Shown: one piece after another, positions 53,036 to 62,011 of the stretch
Position numbering within the stretch: position 1 is the first letter of the stretch
Layout of the letters: each line of letters opens with the position of its first letter
Source: Brevibacterium sp. 'Marine'
GTDB taxonomy: Bacteria; Actinomycetota; Actinomycetes; Actinomycetales; Brevibacteriaceae
Assembly: GCF_012844365.1 (NCBI RefSeq)
Contig: NZ_CP051626.1
Location: forward strand, 124,001 to 188,000
Direction of reading: 5' to 3'
Length of the DNA: 64,000 nt
Program-made: the position numbers and the translations under genes
The notes under the pieces: generated by a model
What the model saw: only the letters and a program-made list of their open reading frames with translations
What the model was told of the DNA's origin: nothing
Database searches by the model: none

Positions 53036-54153
53036 TGACTCAGACGATCGATCAGACCGCCGAGGCGGCCCCCGCCACCGAGCCTGCCGACGGATTCTCC
53101 CGGTCGGCTTTCTACCCGCTGACCGTGAAGTCCGTCGACCACCTCACCGAGGATTCGGCCGCCGTGACCTTCGATGTGCCGGCCGAATACAGCGAACTCT
53201 TCGACTTCGCTGCCGGACAGTCACTGACCCTGCGCCGCATCATCGACGGCGCCGAACACCGCCGCACCTACTCGATCTGCGCCCCGGCCGGAACCGCCCC
53301 GCGCATCGGTGTGCGCGAAGTCCCCGAAGGACTCTTCTCTCTGTGGCTGGTGGGCGAGGTCCGTCCCGGCGACGTCATCGAGGTGCAGCCTCCCTCGGGC
53401 AGCTTCCGCGCCGATGCCTCCGTCGGCGGCCGGCACCTGTGCATCGCCGCAGGCTCGGGAATCACCCCGATGCTCTCCATCGCCTCGACCGTCCTGTCGA
53501 ACCCCGACGCCTCGGTGACTCTGCTCTACGGCAACCGGCACACGAACACCGTGATGTTCGCCGAGGAGCTCGCCGACCTCAAGGACGCCCGCAACCAGCA
53601 GCTCGACCTCGTCCACGTGCTCTCCCGCGAACCCCGCGATGTCGAACTCTTCTCCGGCCGCCTCGACGAGGAGAAGCTGCGGGACCTGCTCACCGCCATC
53701 GTCCCGATCGGCAGCATGGACCATGTGTGGCTGTGCGGACCCTTCGGCATGCTCGAAGACGCCCGCAAGGTGCTCGCCGAATTCGACGTGCCGAAGGAGA
53801 GGATCCACTTCGAACTCTTCTACGTCGACGAACCGCCGCCGGAGGTCGTCCACGCGGACAAGGTCGTCGAGGGTGCCACCAGCGACGTCACGGTCATCCT
53901 CGACGGCAAACGGTCCACCTTGGCGATGTCGCAGGGCAAGACCATCCTCGACTCCGCACAGGAATCCCGGTCGGATCTGCCGTTCGCCTGCAAGGGCGGG
54001 GTGTGCGGAACCTGCCGCGCGAAGATCTGCGGCGGTGAGGTCAACATGGTCCGCAACTACGCTCTCGAGGACGCCGAGGTCGAGGCGAACTTCGTCCTCA
54101 CCTGCCAGACGTTCCCCGTCAGCGACGAAGTCACCGTCGACTTCGACTCGTAA
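53035..54153 (+). CDS. paaE: Phenylacetyl-CoA epoxidase reductase subunit E
   Basis: A 372-residue NAD(P)H reductase. FAD motif RRTYSICAP, nucleotide loop GSGITPMLSI, and a C-terminal plant-type 2Fe-2S domain with CKGGVCGTCRAKICGG...LTCQ. It passes electrons to PaaA. Shares one base with the paaD stop. Confidence 0.96.
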   Translation: MTQTIDQTAEAAPATEPADGFSRSAFYPLTVKSVDHLTEDSAAVTFDVPAEYSELFDFAAGQSLTLRRIIDGAEHRRTYSICAPAGTAPRIGVREVPEGLFSLWLVGEVRPGDVIEVQPPSGSFRADASVGGRHLCIAAGSGITPMLSIASTVLSNPDASVTLLYGNRHTNTVMFAEELADLKDARNQQLDLVHVLSREPRDVELFSGRLDEEKLRDLLTAIVPIGSMDHVWLCGPFGMLEDARKVLAEFDVPKERIHFELFYVDEPPPEVVHADKVVEGATSDVTVILDGKRSTLAMSQGKTILDSAQESRSDLPFACKGGVCGTCRAKICGGEVNMVRNYALEDAEVEANFVLTCQTFPVSDEVTVDFDS

Positions 54154-54169
54154 GCGGCCCGAATCCAAC

Positions 54170-54205
54170 CGGGCGCCAGCCCGCACACCAACGGGTGCAA
54201 GCCCG
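54170..54205 (+). repeat. Tandem 14-nt hairpin units between paaE and paaJ
   Basis: CGGGCGCCAGCCCG and CGGGTGCAAGCCCG are 22 nt apart, each a small stem-loop. They fill the 91-nt gap and could slow or process the transcript between the epoxidase and beta-oxidation genes. Confidence 0.4.
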
Positions 54206-54244
54206 TACCATGTCACCTACCCGAACTCGTCAGCGAGGAGACCC

Positions 54245-55408
54245 ATGCCCGAGGCATTCATTCTGGACGGACTGCGCACCCCCATCGGACGCTACGGGGG
54301 TGCACTGGCCGACCAGCGGCCCGACGACCTCGTGGCTGCCACGATGAAGACCGTCGTCGAGCGCGCGGGCATCGACCCGACCGATATCGACGAGGTCATC
54401 CTCGGCTCGGCGAACCAGGCCGGTGAGGACAACCGGAACATCGCCCGCATGGCCGTGCTCCTGGCCGGACTGCCCGAATCCGTGCCCGGGTTCACCGTCA
54501 ACCGTCTGTGCGCCTCGGGAATGACCGCGATCACGACGGCCCGGGCGATGATCGCCGCCGGAGACGCCGATGTGGTCGTGGCCGGCGGTGTCGAATCGAT
54601 GACCCGCGCCCCGTGGGTGAGCGAGAAGCCCTCGCGTGCGTGGTCGAAGCCGGGTCGGACCTGGGACACCTCCATCGGCTGGCGGTTCACGAACCCCGCC
54701 TTCGGTGAGGACGTGACCCTGTCGATGCCGCAGACGGCCGAACGCGTCGCCGAGAAGTGGCAGCTCACCCGTGAGGCTCTCGACGAATTCGCCTTCCAGT
54801 CGCATCAGAAGGCGCTGGCCGCGCAGGAGGCCGGCAGCTTCGAGCGTGAGATCCTGCCCGTCGGCGAGGTCACCGCCGATGAGGGTCCGCGCGATTCGAC
54901 GCTGGAGAAGCTCGGCAAGCTGCGTCCCATCCACGGACCGGGCGGCGTCATCACCGCCGGAAACTCCTCGTCGCTCAACGACGGCGCCGCCGTCGTCGTG
55001 CTCGTGTCCGAGGACTATGCGAACAAGCACGGTCTGAGCCCGCGCGCCCGGGTCGTCGCCGGTGCCAATGCCGGTGTGTCCCCGGAGATCATGGGCATCG
55101 GACCCGTCCCGGCGACCCGCAAGGTGCTCGAACGCACCGGCTGGAGCGTTGATGACCTCGAGGCCGTCGAACTCAATGAGGCCTTCGCCTCCCAGTCGCT
55201 GGCGTGCATGGGCGACCTCGGGCTCGACCCGGAGACCGTCAACGGATTCGGCGGAGCGATCGCTCTCGGCCACCCGCTGGGCTGCTCCGGGACCCGCATC
55301 ACCCTGACCCTGCTCAACCGTCTGGAACAGGCCGGGGCGACGAAGGGCCTGGCGACCATGTGCGTGGGCGTCGGCCAGGGTTCGGCGCTGCTGCTGGAGC
55401 GCGTGTGA
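54245..55408 (+). CDS. paaJ: 3-oxoadipyl-CoA / 3-oxo-5,6-dehydrosuberyl-CoA thiolase
   Basis: A 387-residue thiolase. C89 (NRLCASGM), H343 (GHPLGCSG) and C373 (MCVGVGQG) form the catalytic triad. It releases acetyl-CoA at two points of the phenylacetate route. ATG 54245 follows GAGGAG. The PaaJ role follows from the operon. Confidence 0.92.
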   Translation: MPEAFILDGLRTPIGRYGGALADQRPDDLVAATMKTVVERAGIDPTDIDEVILGSANQAGEDNRNIARMAVLLAGLPESVPGFTVNRLCASGMTAITTARAMIAAGDADVVVAGGVESMTRAPWVSEKPSRAWSKPGRTWDTSIGWRFTNPAFGEDVTLSMPQTAERVAEKWQLTREALDEFAFQSHQKALAAQEAGSFEREILPVGEVTADEGPRDSTLEKLGKLRPIHGPGGVITAGNSSSLNDGAAVVVLVSEDYANKHGLSPRARVVAGANAGVSPEIMGIGPVPATRKVLERTGWSVDDLEAVELNEAFASQSLACMGDLGLDPETVNGFGGAIALGHPLGCSGTRITLTLLNRLEQAGATKGLATMCVGVGQGSALLLERV

Positions 55409-56217
55409 GCGCCGGCGGCGTGAGCGATTCCGCCTCCCCGCTGCTCATCGAACGCCATTCCGACCGGATGATCATCCGACTCAACCGGCCCGAGGTCCGC
55501 AACGCCATCGACCAGTCGATGGTCGATGCTCTCCACGCCGTGTGCGCCGAACTCGAGGCCGAACCGAAGGTTGCGATCCTCACCGGCACCTCCGGAGTCT
55601 TCGCCGCCGGGGCCGACATCTCGCAGCTGCGCAATCGGCGTCGCGATGATGCCCTGGCCGGGATCAACTCGAAGATCTTCTCCCGCATCCAGGAACTGCC
55701 GATGCCGGTCATCGCCCTGATCGAGGGATTCGCGCTGGGCGGCGGTGCCGAGCTCGCCTTCGCCGCGGACTTCCGCATCGGCACCCCGTCGACGAAGATC
55801 GGCAACCCGGAGACCGGTCTGGGCATCCTCGCCGCAGCCGGAGCCGCGTGGCGCCTGCGCGAACTCGTCGGCGAACCCCGCGCCAAGGAGATCCTCCTGG
55901 CCGGACGGACCCTGCAGGCCGATGAAGCCAAGGCCATCGGTCTGCTCAATGACGTCGTCGACCCCGAGGACCTCGAACTCGCCGGTCAGGCGCTGGCCGA
56001 TCGGATCGCGAGCTTCGCACCCCTGGCCGTGCGCCTGAGCAAGTCGGCGTTCCACGCCCCGAGAGAGGCGCATCCGCTCATCGACAATGTGGCCCAGGCG
56101 GTCCTGTTCGAAACAGACGAGAAGTTCGCCCGCATGGACGTGTTCCTGTCCAAACGCGAGGCCAAGAAGGCGAAGAAGGCCGCCGAACAGGCGGCGAAGG
56201 AAGGCGACAACACATGA
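55405..56217 (+). CDS. paaF: Enoyl-CoA hydratase of the phenylacetate route
   Basis: A 270-residue crotonase. Both hydratase glutamates are present (GGGAELA and NPETGLG), so it is more likely the 2,3-dehydroadipyl-CoA hydratase PaaF than the isomerase. The oxyanion loop AAGADISQL is present. The C-terminus is Lys/Ala-rich. GTG 55405 overlaps the thiolase stop as GTGA. Confidence 0.85.
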   Translation: MSAGGVSDSASPLLIERHSDRMIIRLNRPEVRNAIDQSMVDALHAVCAELEAEPKVAILTGTSGVFAAGADISQLRNRRRDDALAGINSKIFSRIQELPMPVIALIEGFALGGGAELAFAADFRIGTPSTKIGNPETGLGILAAAGAAWRLRELVGEPRAKEILLAGRTLQADEAKAIGLLNDVVDPEDLELAGQALADRIASFAPLAVRLSKSAFHAPREAHPLIDNVAQAVLFETDEKFARMDVFLSKREAKKAKKAAEQAAKEGDNT

Positions 56218-57083
56218 GCGACACCACAGACACCCCCACCGAGGCAGCCGGTACCACCGCCCGCGTCCCCGACGTCGTCGGCGTCTTCGGCGGCGGACGG
56301 ATGGGTGCGGGAATCGCGCATGCCTTCGCCACCGCCGGTGCCCGAGTCATCGTCATCGAGAACACCGACGACACCGTGGCCGCCGCCCGGGAACGCATCG
56401 ACGCGTCGACGAGTAAGTCACGGTCCAAGGGCATCGAGGTGCCCGGAACCGTCGTCGTCGACCGTGATCCCACTCTGCTCGACGAGGCTCTCCTCGTCGT
56501 CGAAGCCGTGCCCGAGTTCGTCGAACTCAAACAGGAGGTGCTCGCGACCATCGCGAAGCACGCTCCCGCTGCGAGCATCGGCACGAACACCTCGGCGCTG
56601 TCGATCGACGTGCTCGCCGCAGCCCTGCCGCGGCCGCAGGCGCTCATCGGCCTGCACTTCTTCAACCCGGTGCCCGTGTCCGAACTCGTCGAGGTCGTCG
56701 TCGGCACCCACACCGATCCGAAGCTCGTCGACGTCGCCAAGGAATGGGTGACGGGACTGGGGAAGACGGCGATCACGGTGAAGGACTCGCCCGGATTCGC
56801 CTCCTCCCGCCTCGGCGTGGCTCTCGCTCTGGAGGCGATGCGGATGGTCGAAGACGGCGTCGCCAGTGCCGAAGACATCGACCGGGCCATGACTCTGGGC
56901 TACCGGCATCCGGCCGGGCCGCTGAGGACGACGGACATCGTCGGGCTCGATGTGCGCCTCGGCATCGCCGAGCACCTCGCCGAAGAGATCGGCGAGCGTT
57001 TCACACCCCCGCAGATACTGAAGGACAAAGTTGCCGCCGGTGAACTCGGCCGCAAGTCCGGGCAGGGTTTCTACACCTGGTGA
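56214..57083 (+). CDS. paaH: 3-hydroxyacyl-CoA dehydrogenase
   Basis: A 289-residue dehydrogenase, probably for 3-hydroxyadipyl-CoA. NAD motif GVFGGGRMGAGIA near residue 23, catalytic histidine in GLHFFNPVP, GKTAITVKDSPGFASSR and the C-terminal domain ending KSGQGFYTW. ATGA overlap with paaF. Confidence 0.92.
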   Translation: MSDTTDTPTEAAGTTARVPDVVGVFGGGRMGAGIAHAFATAGARVIVIENTDDTVAAARERIDASTSKSRSKGIEVPGTVVVDRDPTLLDEALLVVEAVPEFVELKQEVLATIAKHAPAASIGTNTSALSIDVLAAALPRPQALIGLHFFNPVPVSELVEVVVGTHTDPKLVDVAKEWVTGLGKTAITVKDSPGFASSRLGVALALEAMRMVEDGVASAEDIDRAMTLGYRHPAGPLRTTDIVGLDVRLGIAEHLAEEIGERFTPPQILKDKVAAGELGRKSGQGFYTW

Positions 57084-57117
57084 CATCCCCGCAACACGGA
57101 CACGCAAAGGAGCATCC

Positions 57118-57894
57118 ATGACCGAGATCCAGCTGAAGAACCGCGGCCCGATCGCCGAGATCGTCCTCGACGGACCCGAGTCCCGCAACGCCCTCGACGC
57201 GGACAACCTCCGCGATATCGCCGCCGCCGTGGCCAAGGTCGCCGAGGCGGTCCCGAACGTGCGCGTGCTCGTCATCCGCGGGGAGGGCAAGGTCTTCTGC
57301 TCCGGCCGTGACATCGCGAACGTCGACGTCGAGACCGACGACGCCCACGCCTTCCTCGCCGAGATCTTCGCCCCCGTCTTCCAGGCGATCCGGGCGCTGC
57401 CGATCCCCGTGATCGCGCAGGTCCAGGGGGCGGCACTCGGGCTCGGGTACGGAGTGGCCGCGGCCGCCGACATCATCGTCGCCGCCGAGGACGCGAAGTT
57501 CGGATCCCCGTTCGCCGCGATCGGTGCGATGCTCGACTCCGGTGCCCACCATGTGTTCCTCGACCGGGTCGGTTACCACCGGACCATGGACCTCATCATC
57601 ACCGGAGACTTCATGACCGGCGCCGAGGCGGCCGCCACCGGGATCGTCTCCCGTGCGGTCCCAGCAGCGGAACTGACCGACTTCGTCGAATCGAAGCTGG
57701 AGAAGATCGTCACCGGACCGGCCGAGGCCTTCGCCATGGAGAAGGGCTTCGTCCAGAAGCTCGCCGACGAACGCCCGAACCTCGCCGAGGTGCTGGCCCA
57801 AGAGGCGGCCCTGCAGGAATCGGCGCGGCAGACCCCGGACTATGCCGAAGGGTTCAGGGCCTTCCAGGAGAGGCGGAAGCCGAACTTCGGCTAG
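57118..57894 (+). CDS. paaG: Crotonase-family isomerase of the phenylacetate route
   Basis: A 258-residue crotonase that lacks both hydratase glutamates (GAALGLGYGVA, SPFAAIG) but keeps an aspartate in AMLDSGAHH, as in the ring-1,2-epoxyphenylacetyl-CoA isomerase PaaG. AAAGGAG precedes ATG 57118. Last gene of the operon; its TAG stop is shared with that of the convergent gene. Confidence 0.85.
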   Translation: MTEIQLKNRGPIAEIVLDGPESRNALDADNLRDIAAAVAKVAEAVPNVRVLVIRGEGKVFCSGRDIANVDVETDDAHAFLAEIFAPVFQAIRALPIPVIAQVQGAALGLGYGVAAAADIIVAAEDAKFGSPFAAIGAMLDSGAHHVFLDRVGYHRTMDLIITGDFMTGAEAAATGIVSRAVPAAELTDFVESKLEKIVTGPAEAFAMEKGFVQKLADERPNLAEVLAQEAALQESARQTPDYAEGFRAFQERRKPNFG

Positions 57895-58640
57895 GTCTCA
57901 GGACGTTCAGGCGGCTCTGCCTGCGCCTGCTCAGCATCGCGCGTGCGCTTCCAGCGGCGCATCGTGATGATCGTCAGCGTGATGACCAGTGCCCAGGAGA
58001 TGCCCACGGCGATGCCGTTGAGGATGCTCGGGTTCCCGATGAACGCCCCGACGGCGACGAGTGAGAGCTGGCCCGGCAGGGACGAGATGACGGTGGCGGA
58101 GAGGAAGGTGCGGTTGTCGATGCCGAGTGCTCCGCTGCCGTAGTTGACCGGCCAATAGGGGAATCCGGGCATGAGGCGCAGGGTGCACACCGCGTAGAAC
58201 CCACCGCCGGTGAGCCGGGATTCGACCGATTCTGCGTGTGAGCCGAGCAGCCGCAGCACGGTGTCCCGGCCCAGTGCCCGGGCGATCCAGTAGCCGATCC
58301 AGCAGCCCCCGACGACTCCGACCATCGACAGGATGGTGCCGAACGGCAGGCCGTAGATGAGGCCTCCCGCTGTGGCCATGATCGTCACGGGGATCGGGGT
58401 GGCTGCGACGCCCATATAGATGAGGACGAAGACGGCGAAGCCCCAGAATCCGGCGGCTGCGATATCGTCCTGCAGCACATCGACCGACGGCAGGCGGACG
58501 TTGAAGACCGCCCACACTCCTGCCAGCAGGGCGAGAGCGAGGGCGATATTGCGCAGGATCGTCGGCCAGTCGAGGCGCCCCCGGCCCAGCCGGGGGCGGG
58601 GCGACCGCTCTGCGGGCGAGGCGTCTTCGTGTCCGGGCAT
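57891..58640 (-). CDS. TVP38/VTT-domain membrane protein (DedA-like)
   Basis: A 249-residue protein with about five segments. The VTT core is AATPIPVTIMATAGGLIYGLPFGTILSMVGVVGGCWIGYWIARALGRD and LRLMPGFPYWPVNYGSGALGI. Function unclear; relatives are linked to lipid scrambling and membrane homeostasis. Ends in CTAG shared with paaG. Confidence 0.88.
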   Translation of the reverse strand: MPGHEDASPAERSPRPRLGRGRLDWPTILRNIALALALLAGVWAVFNVRLPSVDVLQDDIAAAGFWGFAVFVLIYMGVAATPIPVTIMATAGGLIYGLPFGTILSMVGVVGGCWIGYWIARALGRDTVLRLLGSHAESVESRLTGGGFYAVCTLRLMPGFPYWPVNYGSGALGIDNRTFLSATVISSLPGQLSLVAVGAFIGNPSILNGIAVGISWALVITLTIITMRRWKRTRDAEQAQAEPPERPET

Positions 58641-58685
58641 GGCCCGATCTTACGTCTCGCCCGCGGCGGTCGGGCAATCTCCTCG

Positions 58686-60086
58686 TCAGGCCGCGGGACC
58701 CTCGGTCAGGGTCACCTCGGCGGTGTGGGTCTGACCGTCGGCGTCCGTCCACGTCACGGACACGGTGTCTCCGGGCTTGTGCTCGGCGATGGCCTCGGAC
58801 AACGAGTTGCCGTCGGTGACCTGGGTCGAGCCGATCTTCGTGATCGTGTCGCCGGCGGTCAGTCCCGCCTCGGCGGCCGGAGTGTCCTCGTAGACTCCCG
58901 CGACGGCGGCACCCGCGGTCTGCGACGATGCGCCCGACTGGCCGTTCGAACTGCCGTCTCCCGGCTGGATGGACTGGCTGCCCTGACCTGACTGGCCCGA
59001 CTGTCCGCTCTGCGAATCCTGCTGGACCCCGATGCCGAGGAACGCCGGATATCCGAGCGTGTTCGTGGCCGTCTGCTGTCCGTCGATGATCGATTCGGCG
59101 GTCGTCAGCGCCGACTCGATGGGAATGGCGTAGCCGGTGACCACAGCACTGCCGGAGGAGGCCGCGGTGTTCATGCCGACGACCTCGCCTTCGTCATCGA
59201 GCAGCGCACCGCCGGAATCCCCGGAGACGATATCGGCCTGGACCTGGATCATGTCATCGAGCGTCTCCGAATCCTCGGTGCCCTGCGCGGTGGTGGTGAC
59301 CGAAGCGCCGAGGTCGGTGACGGAGCCGTCGGCGGCCTGCAGCACTCCGCCGCCCTCGGAGTTGCCGACGGCGGTGACGTCGTCGCCGACCGAGACGGAG
59401 TCGTCGTCGATCGTCGCCGTCTGCAGGTCCGAGGCGTCCTTGAGCTTGAGCACGGCCACGTCCTTCGTCGAATCCGAACCGACGACGGAAGCCTCGTAGG
59501 TCTTGCCGGTCGTGGCGACAGTGACGGAGATCTTCGTCGAATCGGCGATGACGTGGTTGTTCGTCAGCACCAGACCGTCCTTGCTCAGCACCATGCCGGT
59601 GCCGGCCGCCTCGGCGTTCTCATAGCCGAGCTGGGTATCGATGAGGACGACGCCGGTCGACTCCTTCGCACTGGCCGGGCTGGCCTCCTGCTGGGACGAA
59701 CCGTCGCTGCCCTGCCCGGTGTCAGGCGACTGCGAGCCGCCGCCGGGAGCGGTGCCTTCGGAGTATCCGCCCTGGCTGCCTCCCTGGCCGCCGCTGCCTC
59801 CCCGGCCGGGGTTGCTCGGCTGCCCGGTGAAGGGGATGGCCGACTGGGTGGTCCCGGCCGCGACCGTGTGAGTGTGTGCCGCAGCGGCAGCCGGCTGACC
59901 CGCGGCCGTTCCGATGCTCAGCGCCAGCGCCGCTGCCGCTCCGATGACGGCCAGGGCGAGTCGACGCCTGCGGGGGCGGGATCGGGTGGCGGCTGTCGCA
60001 GCCGTCCCGGTGTCGAATGCGTTCTCACCGTTGTGCCCAGCGCCGGCCGCCGTGTGTGCTGACTTCGTGCGCCTCGACTCGTTCAT
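58686..60086 (-). CDS. HtrA/DegP-like serine protease with PDZ domain
   Basis: A 466-residue envelope protease. A signal anchor lies at about 42-64 after a basic run. A Gly/Ser linker follows. The trypsin-like domain has H178 (TNNHVI), D209 (TKDVAVL) and S291 (SGDSGGALL). A PDZ domain (about 395-466, AAVAGVYEDTPAAEAGLTAGDTITKIG) ends the protein, after an Ser/Gln/Gly-rich insertion near 355-385. Probably extracytoplasmic quality control. AAAGG precedes ATG. Confidence 0.9.
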   Translation of the reverse strand: MNESRRTKSAHTAAGAGHNGENAFDTGTAATAATRSRPRRRRLALAVIGAAAALALSIGTAAGQPAAAAAHTHTVAAGTTQSAIPFTGQPSNPGRGGSGGQGGSQGGYSEGTAPGGGSQSPDTGQGSDGSSQQEASPASAKESTGVVLIDTQLGYENAEAAGTGMVLSKDGLVLTNNHVIADSTKISVTVATTGKTYEASVVGSDSTKDVAVLKLKDASDLQTATIDDDSVSVGDDVTAVGNSEGGGVLQAADGSVTDLGASVTTTAQGTEDSETLDDMIQVQADIVSGDSGGALLDDEGEVVGMNTAASSGSAVVTGYAIPIESALTTAESIIDGQQTATNTLGYPAFLGIGVQQDSQSGQSGQSGQGSQSIQPGDGSSNGQSGASSQTAGAAVAGVYEDTPAAEAGLTAGDTITKIGSTQVTDGNSLSEAIAEHKPGDTVSVTWTDADGQTHTAEVTLTEGPAA

Positions 60087-60249
60087 GGTCGTGCCTTTCT
60101 CTGCTGAGGAGGAGTTCCTGATGACTCCTATTCAGCACCCGCACGCTGTGGCTGGGCTGTGGCGCGGCTGAGGCGAGGCTTCGATTCTGTGGGTCGAGTG
60201 CTGAGAACGGCGGGTTCGCGGCTGCGTCAGGGCCGCCTCGGCGAGGGAT

Positions 60250-60420
60250 TCAGCCTGTGAAGATCGCGACGGCCTTGATCACGGTCAGGGACAGGCCCCA
60301 GAGGAGACCTCCGACCACGACGACGGTGAGGACGGAGCCGACGGACTTGTAGGCACCGCCGACCGGCGACTGCGGTGAGCCGGAGTCGGGAACATGGGCG
60401 ACGGGAGTCGAATCATTCAT
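60250..60420 (-). CDS. Small membrane partner of the OFA transporter
   Basis: A 56-residue protein with one segment (about 28-50, VGSVLTVVVVGGLLWGLSLTVIKAVAIF). It lies 16 nt after the OFA-family gene on the same strand and has GGAAGGATC upstream. Such short proteins accompany OFA transporters in actinobacteria as a small subunit; its mechanism is unknown. Confidence 0.8.
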   Translation of the reverse strand: MNDSTPVAHVPDSGSPQSPVGGAYKSVGSVLTVVVVGGLLWGLSLTVIKAVAIFTG

Positions 60421-60436
60421 GATCGTGATCCTTCCT

Positions 60437-61807
60437 TCAGTTCTCTTCGAGGGCGGCGGCCTGCTTGGCCTTGACGTCCTCTTCGCGTTCGAAGTGCTTC
60501 TCGCTGACCGGGCGGATGAGGGCATTGGCGATGAAGCCGATGACCAGCGCGCCGACCATGATGAACATTCCCGGAGTGTAGAGCGCGGGGCCTTCCTTCC
60601 CTGCTGCTTCTCCCGCCTCGACGACGGAGTTGACGATGAGCGGACCGGCGACACCGGCTGCCGACCAGGCGGTGAGCAGGGCGCCGTGGATGGCTCCGAC
60701 CTGGTAGACGCCGAAGAGGTCCTTGAGGTAGGCGGGCACGGTGGCGAATCCGCCGCCGTAGAAGGAGATGATGACCAGTGTGGCCAGCACGAAGAGGATG
60801 AGCGAATCGCCGCCGAAGAGCGCGACGAGGAGGTAGAGGATCGCTCCGACGCCGAGGTAGAGCATGTAGTTGTTCTTCCGGCCGAGGTAGTCCGACGTCG
60901 TCGACCAGATGAATCGTCCGCCCATGTTGCCGATGGAGAGCAGGCCGACGAAGCCGGCGGCCGCGGCGGCGGTGATGCCGAAGTAGGACTGGATCATCGG
61001 GGCGGCGTTCTCGAGGATGCCGATGCCCGCGGTGACGTTGAGGAAGAGGACGGCCCACAGCAGCCAGAACTGCGGTGTGCGGATGGCGTTGCGGACGGAG
61101 ACGTTGCCCTTCGTCTGCATCGGCTTCGCCTTGACCTGTGACGGGTCGAAGCCCTTCGGGGTCCACTCGGGGTGGGGGACGCGGATGACGAAGGCGCCGG
61201 CGGCGATGACTACGGCGTAGACGATGCCGAGGGTGACGAAGGTCGGGGTCAGGCCCGCGACGAGGTGTTCGGGATCGGCGCCGCCGCCGTAGAGGGCCAT
61301 GAGCTGGTTCGACATCGGGCTGGCGATGAGCGCTCCGCCGCCGAAGCCCATGATGGCCAGTCCCGTGGCCAGTCCGGGGCGGTCCGGGAACCATTTCATC
61401 AGGGTCGAGACCGGGGAGATGTAGCCGATGCCCAGACCGATTCCGCCGATGACGCCGTAGCCGAGGTAGACCAGCCACAGCTGACCGGTCATGATGCCGA
61501 GCGAGGCGACGAAGAAGCCGACGACCCAGCAGGTACCGGCGGCGACCATCGAGGCGCGCGGGCCGTTCTTCTCCACCCAGGGGCCGAAGACGGCCGAGGA
61601 GATGCCGAGCATGAGGATCGCGATCGAGAAGATCCAGCCGATCGAGACCTCGCCGGTGTCGAAGTGGGACATGAACGGGATCTTGAAGACGCTGAATGCG
61701 TAGACCTGGCCGATGCACAGGTGGATGGCCAGAGCGGCCGGTGGGATCAGCCACCGGTTGAAGTTCTTCGGCGCGACGATCGCCGAGCGCGTGAGAATGG
61801 AAGCCAC
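60437..61807 (-). CDS. OFA-family MFS transporter (oxalate/formate antiporter-like)
   Basis: A 456-residue permease with 12 segments. The OFA N-terminus is clear (IPPAALAIHLCIGQVYAFSVFKIP), with GIGYISPVSTLMKWFPDRPGLATGLAIMGFGGGALI and FGGRF-like NMGGRFIWSTTSDYLGRKN. It may exchange oxalate and formate, or carry another small carboxylate; formate from PurU could be a partner. Coupled to the small membrane partner. Confidence 0.88.
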   Translation of the reverse strand: MASILTRSAIVAPKNFNRWLIPPAALAIHLCIGQVYAFSVFKIPFMSHFDTGEVSIGWIFSIAILMLGISSAVFGPWVEKNGPRASMVAAGTCWVVGFFVASLGIMTGQLWLVYLGYGVIGGIGLGIGYISPVSTLMKWFPDRPGLATGLAIMGFGGGALIASPMSNQLMALYGGGADPEHLVAGLTPTFVTLGIVYAVVIAAGAFVIRVPHPEWTPKGFDPSQVKAKPMQTKGNVSVRNAIRTPQFWLLWAVLFLNVTAGIGILENAAPMIQSYFGITAAAAAGFVGLLSIGNMGGRFIWSTTSDYLGRKNNYMLYLGVGAILYLLVALFGGDSLILFVLATLVIISFYGGGFATVPAYLKDLFGVYQVGAIHGALLTAWSAAGVAGPLIVNSVVEAGEAAGKEGPALYTPGMFIMVGALVIGFIANALIRPVSEKHFEREEDVKAKQAAALEEN

Positions 61808-61950
61808 GGGAAGTCCTTTTCTGCAGAGAAACTCGTGTCACCGTCGACAGCGGTCAGCGGACGGCACGTGCGGCCGGCGGTCGGTTGACCGACCGGAGAG
61901 TCCACCTCAGGGTAAGTTCCACACACGGAAAATGCGAGGAACACTCAGCT

Positions 61951-61979
61951 GTTTCTTGAGAAAAGGCGGCAGTTTCTTG
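61951..61979. repeat. Direct repeat GTTTCTTG in the OFA upstream region
   Basis: GTTTCTTG occurs at 61951-61958 and 61972-61979, 21 nt apart, two helical turns. The gap 61808-62011 holds no gene. This could be an activator site for the OFA unit. Confidence 0.35.
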
Positions 61980-62011
61980 CCAAATGGGATGGAATCCGTG
62001 GCGCTCGGGCC

